Below are positions 1 through 8,087 of a stretch of 18,475 bases of DNA, piece after piece. The notes under the pieces are model-generated. The model searched no databases, had not been told where the DNA came from, and saw only the letters and a list, made by a program, of their open reading frames with translations. Each line of letters opens with the position of its first letter. Position 1 is the first letter of the stretch. The translations under genes were made by a program, and so were the position numbers. Source of the stretch: an uncultured Gilliamella sp. (lineage in GTDB: Bacteria > Pseudomonadota > Gammaproteobacteria > Enterobacterales > Enterobacteriaceae); NCBI GenBank assembly GCA_945291235.1, contig CALYQY010000044.1:1-18475 (forward strand), written 5' to 3'.

Positions 1-419
1 AATTGATTAATACTAATGAAATGATTAACTGGCTTTCTGAATTACCACAAGATGGTGCGGTGGTAACATTTATTGGTAAAGTTCGTTGTACAGAAAAAAA
101 AACCATTGGACTTTATTTGGAGCATTATGCGGGAATGACAGAAAAGGTATTGAGCAATATTATTGTACAAGCTCGACAACGTTGGCAATTGAGTCGAATC
201 GCTGTCATTCATCGAGTGGGTAATATTAAAACCAATGAAAAAATTGTATTTGTGGGCGTGAGTAGTGCACATCGTTCAGATGCATTTGCGGCAGCTGAGT
301 TTATTATGGATATATTAAAAAATGAAGCGCCATTTTGGAAAAAAGAAAATACTATTGATGGTAATAATTGGGTTGAAGCAAAAAAATCTGATGTTGATGC
401 ATTGAAAAAATGGTATTAA
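1..419 (+). CDS. moaE: Molybdopterin synthase catalytic subunit MoaE (5' end outside window)
   Basis: MoaE is the large subunit of molybdopterin synthase. With sulfur-carrying MoaD it converts cyclic pyranopterin monophosphate to molybdopterin in the cytoplasm. The readable frame starts at base 3 and aligns with E. coli MoaE (150 residues) from about residue 12 to the end, so roughly ten N-terminal codons lie upstream of the window; the TTG at base 3 is not the start. Seen: GAVVTFIGKVR, LEHYAGMTEK, VIHRVG, VGVSSAHRSDAF and APFWKKE. The arginine of GKVR (E. coli Arg39) and the lysines of ILKN and FWKK (Lys119 and Lys126) are kept. The loop after GKVR is two residues shorter than in E. coli and is encoded partly by a run of nine A (94-102). 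It is probably the last gene of a moa operon. The ybhL gene follows after 59 bases, as in E. coli. Confidence 0.95.
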   Translation, partial: LINTNEMINWLSELPQDGAVVTFIGKVRCTEKKTIGLYLEHYAGMTEKVLSNIIVQARQRWQLSRIAVIHRVGNIKTNEKIVFVGVSSAHRSDAFAAAEFIMDILKNEAPFWKKENTIDGNNWVEAKKSDVDALKKWY

Positions 420-432
420 TTACTATTTACTA

Positions 433-438
433 TATAAT
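433..438 (+). promoter_or_regulatory. Candidate -10 box for ybhL
   Basis: TATAAT lies just after the moaE stop codon, about 40 bases before the ybhL start. No good -35 hexamer sits 16-18 bases upstream, where the sequence is the end of moaE. A ybhL-specific promoter is plausible but weakly supported. Confidence 0.35.
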
Positions 439-478
439 AGCTATGTTATGTCAATTTATTTTTAATGAGAGGTAAGGA

Positions 479-1177
479 ATGGCAGGATATACTCCTAATG
501 GTTCAATTATTGAACAATCCGGTAGCCGTGTGCAAACATATATGAGTCATGTTTATGGTTGGATGACGGTAGGTTTGCTTTTAACGGCAATGATTGCGTG
601 GTTTGCATCGACAAATATGCAGCTTCAAGACTTACTATTTAAAATCATGTGGGTTTTGTTGATTGTTGAACTCGGATTAGTATTTGTTATTTCTGGTTTA
701 ATAAACCGTTTATCGGGTGCTGCAGCGACAACATTATTTATGTTGTATTCAGTTTTAAATGGATGTACGTTCTCTATTTTTTTTCTTGCTTATACCCCAT
801 CTTCAATAGCAAGTGTATTTTTTATCACTGCAGGTATGTTCGGTGCACTTGCATTTTATGGCTATACGACAAAACGTGATTTATCCGGTTTTGGGCGTTT
901 CCTATTTATGGGATTAATTGGTATAGTTATTGCTTCTATAGTTAACATCTTTTTAAAAAGTGAACCATTAATGTGGGCAGTTACCTATATTGGTGTTTTT
1001 GTTTTTGCAGGGTTAACAGCGTATGACACTCAAAAATTAAAAGAATTAGGCGAAAACATATCACAAGATGACCCGAATATGTTTAGACGTTATGTTATTC
1101 TTGGAGCATTAACGCTTTATCTTGATTTTATCAACTTGTTTATTTTGTTGTTAAGAATTTTTGCTGATCGTCGATAG
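479..1177 (+). CDS. ybhL: YbhL-type Bax inhibitor-1 (TMBIM) family inner membrane protein
   Basis: This 232-residue, seven-helix membrane protein of the BI-1/TMBIM (UPF0005) family aligns nearly end to end with E. coli YbhL (234 residues) and less well with YccA. The family has pH- and calcium-related channel activity in some members, and YccA modulates the FtsH protease; the role of YbhL itself is not established. Seen: a short polar N-terminus, the segment TYMSHVYGWMTVGLLLTA, GYTTKRDLSGFGRFLFMG in the central loop, and the family signature ALTLYLDFINLFILLLRI at the C-terminus. The acidic pair in YDTQK and YLDFIN, part of the family's pH-sensing core, is present. The ATG at 479 follows an AGAGG ribosome binding site (468-472). 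The moaE-ybhL order matches E. coli, which supports calling YbhL rather than YccA. A hairpin terminator follows. Confidence 0.92.
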   Translation: MAGYTPNGSIIEQSGSRVQTYMSHVYGWMTVGLLLTAMIAWFASTNMQLQDLLFKIMWVLLIVELGLVFVISGLINRLSGAAATTLFMLYSVLNGCTFSIFFLAYTPSSIASVFFITAGMFGALAFYGYTTKRDLSGFGRFLFMGLIGIVIASIVNIFLKSEPLMWAVTYIGVFVFAGLTAYDTQKLKELGENISQDDPNMFRRYVILGALTLYLDFINLFILLLRIFADRR

Positions 1178-1197
1178 TTTCAAATTTATTCATATAG

Positions 1198-1219
1198 TAA
1201 GGGCTCTTTTGAGCCCTTA
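1198..1219 (+). terminator. Hairpin terminator after ybhL
   Basis: A perfect 9-bp stem (TAAGGGCTC and GAGCCCTTA) closes a TTTT loop 20 bases after the ybhL stop. The downstream tract is only moderately T-rich. It most likely ends ybhL transcription and separates it from the next gene. Confidence 0.65.
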
Positions 1220-1339
1220 TTGCTCTCGTTGTAATCCAACTTTTAAGCATCAACTTTTCTGTAAATGGAATTTTAATTATATCTTACTGTATTATCTAAT
1301 TGATATATGGCTGAATATTTTTAAAAGTAATCAATTATT

Positions 1340-3172
1340 ATGAAAAAATTATATACATTTATTTTAATCAATACCTTTATCTCATCCATAATTGCAATCA
1401 GATACTTTTTGATACCTGGAGTCACGTTTTCATGGCAAAGTGGTTTTTTTTCATTTTTTGCCGTGCTAGGGCATTTTTTTTCATTATATCTTCTGATTTT
1501 TTTGATTCTCGTTTCTTTAATTTGGTTAAAAAAATGTTATTTTAATACTATTGCTGCTTTGTTGGTTAGTTTAGCGCAGATAGTATTATTTTGTGATACG
1601 ATTGTTTTTCAACAATATCGCTTTCATATTAATCAATCAGTTCTTTCATTAGTCTTTTCTGGACAAGTGGTAGACTTTTCAACTATTACTTATATTGTAA
1701 TGTTAGCACTTGCCACTTTAGTATTTTGTATCGAATTACTTATTCTGTGTTTTTTAGATAAAAAGATGACTAAATCAAAAGATCATCGAAAGAAGACACG
1801 AATGATTGTTATAGCCACAATTATGTTATTGGGTGCTGCGTTAATTAGTCATGTAATCCATATGGTGGCTTTTTATTATGCTTATTCACCCATTATGGTA
1901 GTTAAAGAGTATCTTCCTCTTTATCGTCCCTTTACTTCAAAAAAAATCATGGGTTTTTTTGATAAAGCAGGGGAGCGTAAAGTGATTAATCAGTACACCA
2001 AATCAAGTGCAAATATCTATTATCCTAAAAATAGTTTAGTGATTGATCCTGAAAATAAAGAAAAAATGAATATTATGTTTATCGTCTTAGATTCATGGCG
2101 TTACGATACTTTCAATGAAGATAATTCACCCAATACCTATCGATTTGTTAAACAAAATAATGGTGTCATTTTTGATAATCATTATTCAACAGGTAATGCA
2201 ACCCGTACTGGAATTTTCGGATTATTTTATGGTATCCCTGGTACTTATTGGGATGCATTTTTGCGTAATAGTATTCCTTCACTTTTTATTACTACTTTAC
2301 AGCAACAAAATTATAATATTGGTATTTTTACCTCTGCTAAAGTTTCGTCTCCTGAATTTGACCGCACAGCATTTGTAACCATTAAAAATTTGAGAATTAG
2401 CAGTCCAAATGGTACGCCTTCATATCGTGATAAACAGATGACCAATGATTGGCTAGCTTGGTATCAAAATCGGGATACCTCTAAACCGACTTTTTCGTTT
2501 TTATTTTATGATGCTCCTCATGGTTATGATTTTCCGAATGACTTTGAAGTAAAGTATAAACCCGTAGGCGATATAAATTATATCACCTTGAATAATAATA
2601 CTAATCCACTGCCAATTCTTAATCGTTATAAACAGAGTGTCTATTATGATGATTATTTGATGCAAAATATTTATGATGAACTAAAAAAATCGGGAACACT
2701 CAATAATACGTTAATAATTATTACGGGTGATCATTCTCAAGAAATCAATGATAATGGACTAGGGTTCTGGGGGCATAATGGGAATTATACCGATGCACAA
2801 ACTAAGGTGCCTTTTATTATCATTGGAGCGAAAGATCTAAAAATTCTTCAGGAAAATAGTCAACGTTTGACAAGTCATGAAGATGTTGTACCTTCGTTAA
2901 TGAAACATTATTTACATGTTCAAAATGACATATCTGATTATTCAACAGGGTATGATTTATTTAGTCCAATCACAGATAGAAATTGGTTGTTAATGTCAAA
3001 TTACAGTTCTTATGCGGTACGAACGTTGGATAATATCTATTTTGTTAATCGAATGGGTATTAGCCATTATATGGATTCACGAAATCATGAAGTTGATCAA
3101 ACGCCAAACTATCAATACATTCAAGATGCGATGAATAAAATGCGATACTTTTATCAGGAAGGTAATAAATAA
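1340..3172 (+). CDS. yejM: YejM/PbgA-like inner membrane protein with periplasmic alkaline-phosphatase/sulfatase-fold domain
   Basis: A 610-residue protein of the DUF3413 plus sulfatase-like family. E. coli YejM (PbgA, LapC; 586 residues) binds LPS at the periplasmic face of the inner membrane and restrains LapB/FtsH-driven LpxC turnover. Seen: about five membrane helices in residues 5-185, a basic linker (about 198-222), then a globular periplasmic domain from about 243. Shared motifs include TGNATRTGIFGLFYGIPG and NTLIIITGDHSQE. Unlike E. coli YejM, this copy keeps a full putative metal and nucleophile set: Asp251, Thr288, His394, Asp464-His465 and His479. An in-frame TAA at 1328 fixes the start, so the cytoplasmic N-terminus is about 17 residues shorter than in E. 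coli. No Shine-Dalgarno is visible before the ATG. The yejL gene, which precedes yejM in E. coli, is absent. It could be a catalytically active relative rather than a strict functional equivalent. Confidence 0.85.
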   Translation: MKKLYTFILINTFISSIIAIRYFLIPGVTFSWQSGFFSFFAVLGHFFSLYLLIFLILVSLIWLKKCYFNTIAALLVSLAQIVLFCDTIVFQQYRFHINQSVLSLVFSGQVVDFSTITYIVMLALATLVFCIELLILCFLDKKMTKSKDHRKKTRMIVIATIMLLGAALISHVIHMVAFYYAYSPIMVVKEYLPLYRPFTSKKIMGFFDKAGERKVINQYTKSSANIYYPKNSLVIDPENKEKMNIMFIVLDSWRYDTFNEDNSPNTYRFVKQNNGVIFDNHYSTGNATRTGIFGLFYGIPGTYWDAFLRNSIPSLFITTLQQQNYNIGIFTSAKVSSPEFDRTAFVTIKNLRISSPNGTPSYRDKQMTNDWLAWYQNRDTSKPTFSFLFYDAPHGYDFPNDFEVKYKPVGDINYITLNNNTNPLPILNRYKQSVYYDDYLMQNIYDELKKSGTLNNTLIIITGDHSQEINDNGLGFWGHNGNYTDAQTKVPFIIIGAKDLKILQENSQRLTSHEDVVPSLMKHYLHVQNDISDYSTGYDLFSPITDRNWLLMSNYSSYAVRTLDNIYFVNRMGISHYMDSRNHEVDQTPNYQYIQDAMNKMRYFYQEGNK

Positions 3173-3174
3173 AA

Positions 3175-3202
3175 TTATGCCACCAAAATTTTGGTGGCAT
3201 AA
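3175..3202. terminator. Perfect palindrome serving as convergent terminator between yejM and sppA
   Basis: A 28-base perfect palindrome (14-bp arms, TTATGCCACCAAAA and its complement) sits between two converging genes, 2 bases after the yejM stop and 7 bases from the sppA stop. Read on the minus strand, the stem is followed by a T-rich tract (complement of 3164-3174), so it is a good sppA terminator. On the plus strand the tail is not T-rich, so termination of yejM there is less certain. Confidence 0.8.
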
Positions 3203-3209
3203 GATGATG

Positions 3210-5057
3210 TTATTTAACATCAGCACAATTCAGACAATAAATATAGCGATTTTGTTTATCGGTAAATTTATCCCATAAAGAGACTTGTTCACGAATTTGT
3301 TTTACTTCAGGAAGTTTTTCAAATAAAACTTCCGCCGTTGATTTTGGTAACATAGCAATCATATCTGAATAAAAGGCGCTAAACCAGTTGACTTCCGGTT
3401 TTTGCCAATCAATTCGATAGTCAGTTAAATTAGCTAACGTTGCGGCGATTTCAATGGCATCATCAAAATCACCTAGTTTATCTACTAACCCATTTTTAAA
3501 GGCTTCTTCACCTAGCCAAACTTGGCCTTGACCAATTTTATCCACTGCTTCTGTGGTCATTTTACGTGATTTTGCCACCAAAGAAATGAATGTACTATAA
3601 CCATTATCAATATTCATCTGTATGAGTTGATTCATCTCTTCAGGCAAGTTTTTAGCAAAGTTATTATTTGCCAATGGAGAAGTTGACACGCCATCACTAT
3701 AAACCCCTATATGAGAAAGCGAGTTTTCGAAAGTTGGAATCATTCCAAAAATACCAATAGATCCAGTTATCGTATTAGGGCTAGCAACAATATAATCCGA
3801 TGCCGTTGAAATCCAGTATCCTCCTGACGCAGCCATACCACCCATTGAAACCACAATAGGAATTTGATATTCATGTAATGCTTCAAGTTCGCTACGAATG
3901 GCTTCTGATGCTTCTACACCGCCACCAGGACTATTGACTCTTAACACAACAGCTTGAATGTTATTGTCGGTTAAATTTTCACGAATTGTTCTGAGTTGAT
4001 CAACAATTTCTTGACTGCCGGCGATATTGCTATCATTTTCACCATCTGAAATCGTACCATTTACAAAAACTATAGAAATAAGCGGTTTAGAAACAGAATT
4101 AGTATCCTGTTTTTTATCATCTTTTAATTTGTAGTCATAAATACTGACTTCAGGTAAATCTTTACCTTTTAGAACAAATTCATAAAAATCTTGTTCAAAA
4201 AGGTAATCCGATTTTACGAAATCCACTAAACCATTTGATAACGCATACTGACTCATGCTGCCATTAGCCTCGTGCAATCTAGTTAGCATGGTTTCCGGAC
4301 TAGGAACCAGTTGTGATGGTGCTTGTTTTCGTTGGGAAGCAATATCATTTAAATAATTATTCCACATCAATGTTAACCATCTTGTGGTATTCGCTTTTGC
4401 TTCAGCAGACATATCATTACGGATAAAAGGCTCGATAGCTGATTTGTAAGTACCAACACGGAAAACATGCGTGTTCACTTTTAAATTATCCAGTAAAGTC
4501 TTGTAGTATAGGTTATTAGCAGCAAGCCCATAGACATTAATGGCACCTTGCGGGGTAAGAGAAATTTTATCAGCATAACTTGCTAAATAATATTGGCTTT
4601 GATTAAAGTTTGTGCCTGAGGCATAAATGGGTTTATTCGCCTTTTTAAATTTAGTGAGATATTTACCTATATATTGCAGTGAACTCAAATCTGCCCCAAC
4701 AAAATTGTCTAATCTTAATACCATATTTTCTATATTTGGATCTGCGGCAGCTTGATCTATTTTTTGTGTTAATTCAAATAAACTGTTTTCTCGAGCAAGA
4801 TTTACTCGTTTTCCATATATCTTGTTTTGTAAATGATAAATATCATCATTATAAAGTGTGCTATCAACAATAACACCTTCAAGATCTAAAACTAATGTGC
4901 CATTTTGTGGAACGTCGTCTAAACTTTGTGATTCTTTAAATAATGCAATAAAACTTGAAATGAGTAATATGGCAATCAAGAATATAATGTTAAAAAAAAG
5001 CTCTCTTAGGAAATTGATAACTTTCCATATGGATTTAATGACGGATAAAACAGACAT
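3210..5057 (-). CDS. sppA: Signal peptide peptidase SppA (protease IV), 67-kDa type
   Basis: A membrane-anchored serine protease of family S49 that digests cleaved signal peptides in the periplasm. The ATG at 5057 gives 615 residues (E. coli SppA 618). Seen: one N-terminal membrane helix (about residues 20-40), two S49 repeats, and the Ser-Lys dyad as Lys205 in GTYKSAIEPF and Ser411 in GGMAASGGYWIS (E. coli Lys209 and Ser409). The protein ends with a Cys-X-X-Cys motif. An upstream in-frame ATG at 5075 would overlap the apaH stop as ATGA, but it has no ribosome binding site. The 5057 start has GAAAGGG at good spacing, and its product begins like the E. coli protein, so I prefer it; the first start would add six residues. 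It is the last gene of the minus-strand run, 14 bases after apaH. In E. coli sppA is unlinked to this cluster. Confidence 0.95.
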   Translation of the reverse strand: MSVLSVIKSIWKVINFLRELFFNIIFLIAILLISSFIALFKESQSLDDVPQNGTLVLDLEGVIVDSTLYNDDIYHLQNKIYGKRVNLARENSLFELTQKIDQAAADPNIENMVLRLDNFVGADLSSLQYIGKYLTKFKKANKPIYASGTNFNQSQYYLASYADKISLTPQGAINVYGLAANNLYYKTLLDNLKVNTHVFRVGTYKSAIEPFIRNDMSAEAKANTTRWLTLMWNNYLNDIASQRKQAPSQLVPSPETMLTRLHEANGSMSQYALSNGLVDFVKSDYLFEQDFYEFVLKGKDLPEVSIYDYKLKDDKKQDTNSVSKPLISIVFVNGTISDGENDSNIAGSQEIVDQLRTIRENLTDNNIQAVVLRVNSPGGGVEASEAIRSELEALHEYQIPIVVSMGGMAASGGYWISTASDYIVASPNTITGSIGIFGMIPTFENSLSHIGVYSDGVSTSPLANNNFAKNLPEEMNQLIQMNIDNGYSTFISLVAKSRKMTTEAVDKIGQGQVWLGEEAFKNGLVDKLGDFDDAIEIAATLANLTDYRIDWQKPEVNWFSAFYSDMIAMLPKSTAEVLFEKLPEVKQIREQVSLWDKFTDKQNRYIYCLNCADVK

Positions 5058-5071
5058 AGTAAATGACCCTT

Positions 5072-5905
5072 TCATAATGATTTATCTAATTTTTTAGCTT
5101 CAATATTTCTTTTCTTAAAATACTTCTTATCTTCAAATCTTAAACAAGTTAATTTTCCACCCCAACAACATCCCGTATCAAGTGCAAAAATATTTTCTGG
5201 CGTACCTTTACCATTCAGTGCCGCCCAATGTCCAAAAACGATACTATATTCAGGCGGTATTTGGCTAGGAATTAAAAACCAGGGTTTAAGTTTGGTTGGC
5301 GCTTGCTCAGGTGGTTTTTTATAATAAAAATCAAGTCGACCATCTTCATAACAAAATCGCATACGTGTTAACGCATTGGTGGCATAACGTAGACGATCAA
5401 AACCTTGTAAATCCGATGACCATTCATCCGGAAAGTTTCCATACATTTTGTCAAGAAAGAGGGGATAAGAATCGCTAGATAATATTTTATTGAGATCATG
5501 AGCACATTTTTTTAATGTTTCCATATCCCACTGCGGTGAGACACCTGCATGGGTCATAATGATTTTTAATTTTTCATCAATTTGAACTAAAGGCTGTTTA
5601 CGTAACCAATTCATCAATTCATCATAGTCTGGTGCATTGATCACCTCTTCAATATTATCTTTCTTTTTAGGCGGCGTAACATTAGCATAAACTGATAACA
5701 AATGAAGATCATGATTACCTAATACCAGCCGAATTTGGCTGGTATTCGTTTTGACAAATCTTAAAACTTCTAATGATTTAGGGCCTCGTGCTACAAGATC
5801 ACCTGTTAGCCATAACGTATCGGTTGAGGAAAATCCAGCTTTTTCAAGCAATCGCATAAACTCATCATAACAACCATGAATATCACCGATAAGTAAGTTT
5901 GCCAT
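5072..5905 (-). CDS. apaH: Bis(5'-nucleosyl)-tetraphosphatase, symmetrical (ApaH)
   Basis: A cytoplasmic calcineurin-like metallophosphatase that splits Ap4A into two ADP and, in E. coli, removes Np4 caps from RNA. The ATG at 5905 gives 277 residues (E. coli 280). Seen: metal-binding motifs GDIHGCYDE (Asp8, His10), GDLVARGP (Asp36) and GNHDLH (Asn64, His65), then [16 protein letters not shown] and [10 protein letters not shown]. An in-frame ATG at 5929 would add eight residues inside the rsmA gene. The 5905 start is preferred because its product begins [11 protein letters not shown] like E. coli ApaH and because GGAAA lies seven bases upstream. It starts four bases after the rsmA stop, so it is surely cotranscribed. 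In E. coli apaG lies between rsmA and apaH; here there is no room for it. Confidence 0.96.
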   Translation of the reverse strand: MANLLIGDIHGCYDEFMRLLEKAGFSSTDTLWLTGDLVARGPKSLEVLRFVKTNTSQIRLVLGNHDLHLLSVYANVTPPKKKDNIEEVINAPDYDELMNWLRKQPLVQIDEKLKIIMTHAGVSPQWDMETLKKCAHDLNKILSSDSYPLFLDKMYGNFPDEWSSDLQGFDRLRYATNALTRMRFCYEDGRLDFYYKKPPEQAPTKLKPWFLIPSQIPPEYSIVFGHWAALNGKGTPENIFALDTGCCWGGKLTCLRFEDKKYFKKRNIEAKKLDKSL

Positions 5906-5909
5906 GACA

Positions 5910-6707
5910 TCATTTCCATGCGTTGGCAAGCTGGCAATATTGCTGCACAGTTAAATTTTCAGCTCGTAGCGTTGGATCAATATCTAATTCAATGAGTTGT
6001 TCTACAGAGAACATATTGGATAAGCTATTACGAATCGTTTTACGCCTTTGATTAAAGGCTTCAGTAGTTAATCGAGAAAGTATCTTAACATCATTAACTA
6101 AGTAAGGTTTTTGCTTATAAGGGATTAATTTAACTACCGCCGAATCAACTTTAGGCGCAGGTTTAAAAGCACTCGGAGGAACTTCTAAAACGGGAATGAT
6201 TTGGCAATAGTATTGTGCCATAACACTCAATCTACCATAATCTTTGCTATTCGGCGCTGCGACCAAGCGTGTAACCACCTCTTTTTGTAGCATAAAATGC
6301 ATATCAGTGATGATATTTGCAAATTCAAAAAGGTGAAACATTAAAGGTGTGGAAATATTATAAGGTAAATTACCAAACACGCGTAATGGTTCACCTAATT
6401 CAGTTGCAAGTATATTAAAGTCATAATTAAGTGCATCTTGTTCGATTACGGTCAACTTGTCAGTTAATAAAGGATTTTGTTTTAGTCTTTCCGCCAAATC
6501 ACGGTCAATTTCTATGACAGTAAGGTGATCGACAAGTTTACTCACGGGTATAGTTAGTGCTGCAAGACCAGGCCCAATTTCAACAAGTGCCTGATCTTTA
6601 TTAGGTTGAATTGCGGCAACAATACTTTCAATAATATAATCATCATGTAAAAAGTTTTGCCCAAAACGTTTACGGGCAAAATGTCCTTGGTGAACTCGAT
6701 TATTCAT
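5910..6707 (-). CDS. rsmA: 16S rRNA (adenine1518-N6/adenine1519-N6)-dimethyltransferase RsmA (KsgA)
   Basis: An S-adenosylmethionine-dependent enzyme that dimethylates two adjacent adenines in the 3' helix 45 of 16S rRNA during late small-subunit assembly. The start at 6707 gives 265 residues (E. coli 273), beginning [19 protein letters not shown] exactly like the family. Seen: the SAM-binding motif [10 protein letters not shown] near residue 45, IEIDRDLA, the catalytic [12 protein letters not shown] near residue 113, and [14 protein letters not shown] toward the C-terminus. An ATG two codons earlier (6713) is equally usable; the AAAGG ribosome binding site is closer to it (five bases) than to 6707. 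Either way the start lies inside the end of surA (8 or 14 bases overlap), which suggests translational coupling. In E. coli pdxA separates surA and rsmA; here it is absent. Confidence 0.96.
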   Translation of the reverse strand: MNNRVHQGHFARKRFGQNFLHDDYIIESIVAAIQPNKDQALVEIGPGLAALTIPVSKLVDHLTVIEIDRDLAERLKQNPLLTDKLTVIEQDALNYDFNILATELGEPLRVFGNLPYNISTPLMFHLFEFANIITDMHFMLQKEVVTRLVAAPNSKDYGRLSVMAQYYCQIIPVLEVPPSAFKPAPKVDSAVVKLIPYKQKPYLVNDVKILSRLTTEAFNQRRKTIRNSLSNMFSVEQLIELDIDPTLRAENLTVQQYCQLANAWK

Positions 6708-8013
6708 TATCATCTACACCTTTGATTTTGATATATGCGTCACCTTTTAATTCTTGAATCCAGATTTGAGATTCTTCAGCAAATTTACGATTAAATATAA
6801 GTCGATAAGCATGATCTTGTTTTGCTGATTCGGTTTTGTCTGCCTTTCTGGTATCGAGTAGCTGAATTAAATGCCAACCATAAGCAGATTGAACAGGCTG
6901 ACTGATTTCACCTTTTTTAAGTTTAAGTAATCCATTTTTAAAGCCGGTATCATAACGTTCTGGCATACTCCAACCTAAATTACCGCCGTTATCGGCTGAA
7001 CCGGGATCTTCAGAATACGCTTTCGCTGCTGCTTCAAAAGTGGTAGCACCACTCACGATTGCTTTTCGAATGTCTGTTAATTTCTGTTTAGCTATTTGGT
7101 CTGTAACAAGGACATTTGTTTTAATCAAAATATGACGAACATCCACTTCTTGAACAGTAATTGCTTTTGGTTTTTCAGTGCGAGTATCATCAACTTTTAA
7201 AATATGTAATCCTACCCCAGAACGAATTGGTCCTATGATGCTATCCTTAGGTGCACGAACTAAACGTTCTTCAAATATCGTTGGTAGCTCGTTGAGTTTA
7301 CGCCACCCCATGTTACCGCCTTTTAAGGCAAGATCATCGTTTGAGTATGATGCAGCCAGTTTAGCAAAATTTTCGCCTTTTTTAGCTCGATTGATTACAT
7401 CCCGTGCTTTTTCGGTTGCAACATCAACTTGTTGTTTAGACGCTTTCTCAGGAATAGCAATTAAAATGTGACTAATCTTTACGCTTAAATTATTCGTGAG
7501 TTGTTTGGTCAAACTTTTTGATAGATTTTCCACTTCTTTGTCAGAAATATTGATACGATGTCTAACTTCATTCATACGGGTTTGATCAATTAGCATATCG
7601 TTATGAATACGTTCACGATAAGCTGAATAACTAATTCCCATCGTTGATAACTTACTGCGTAATTGATTGACGGTCATGCCATTTTCACTTGCAATCTGAG
7701 CTATTGCTTTAGTTACTTCATCATCACTGACTGTAATTTTAGCTTTAGCTGCTTTTTGTAATATTAAGTTTTCAACAATTAAACGATCAATGATTTGTTG
7801 ACGAAGTATTTTATCATTCGGTAAATTGTTAGGATTTGTGCTTGCTTTAATGGTTTTAAGCATTTCTTGAACATCACTTTCTAAAATGACGTTATTATTG
7901 ACAACAGCAGCAACCTGCTCAATAACGCGTGGCGCAGCATTTGCTGTTAAAGGATTAAGCAAACCAATACTTAAACTTAAATTTAACGCAATAATTAGTT
8001 TTAATAATTTCAT
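6700..8013 (-). CDS. surA: Periplasmic chaperone and peptidyl-prolyl isomerase SurA
   Basis: The main periplasmic chaperone for outer-membrane beta-barrel proteins, including LptD, handing them to the BAM complex. It has 437 residues (E. coli 428). Seen: a signal peptide (residues 1-26, cleavage after ANA, mature start [14 protein letters not shown] as in E. coli), an N-terminal chaperone region to about 175, a first parvulin domain (about 178-276, beginning VKISHILIA), a second (about 289-388, beginning [10 protein letters not shown], with the [12 protein letters not shown] motif), and a C-terminal helix. The active isomerase domain of E. coli SurA is the second one. The ATG at 8013 has only a weak GAG eight bases upstream. 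It follows lptD by 74 bases on the same strand with no terminator between, so cotranscription is likely. Confidence 0.96.
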   Translation of the reverse strand: MKLLKLIIALNLSLSIGLLNPLTANAAPRVIEQVAAVVNNNVILESDVQEMLKTIKASTNPNNLPNDKILRQQIIDRLIVENLILQKAAKAKITVSDDEVTKAIAQIASENGMTVNQLRSKLSTMGISYSAYRERIHNDMLIDQTRMNEVRHRINISDKEVENLSKSLTKQLTNNLSVKISHILIAIPEKASKQQVDVATEKARDVINRAKKGENFAKLAASYSNDDLALKGGNMGWRKLNELPTIFEERLVRAPKDSIIGPIRSGVGLHILKVDDTRTEKPKAITVQEVDVRHILIKTNVLVTDQIAKQKLTDIRKAIVSGATTFEAAAKAYSEDPGSADNGGNLGWSMPERYDTGFKNGLLKLKKGEISQPVQSAYGWHLIQLLDTRKADKTESAKQDHAYRLIFNRKFAEESQIWIQELKGDAYIKIKGVDDNE

Positions 8014-8030
8014 ATTTTTAACTCATTTTT

Positions 8031-8054
8031 TTGCTATAGTGTCATTGCTATAGT
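8031..8054. repeat. Short direct repeat between lptD and surA
   Basis: The 10-mer TTGCTATAGT occurs at 8031-8040 and again at 8045-8054, a 14-base period, in the only gap between lptD and surA. Read on the surA strand each copy contains TATAGC, which resembles a -10 box. No clear -35 partner is seen. The function is unknown. Confidence 0.4.
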
Positions 8055-8087
8055 AATAAATTAATTGATTATGTTTTTTTGAACAAT

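Noticed and set aside
94..102. Run of nine A in moaE, considered as a frameshift or slippage site
   Set aside because: The frame is intact on both sides and matches MoaE. Long A runs are expected in AT-rich coding DNA.
1161..1343. A 60-codon open frame between ybhL and yejM
   Set aside because: It starts inside ybhL, crosses the ybhL terminator hairpin, has no ribosome binding site and shows no recognisable protein features.
1443..1488. Two runs of eight T early in the yejM-like gene, considered as phase-variable tracts
   Set aside because: They encode phenylalanine-rich membrane helices, the frame is intact, and single-base runs of eight are short for phase variation.
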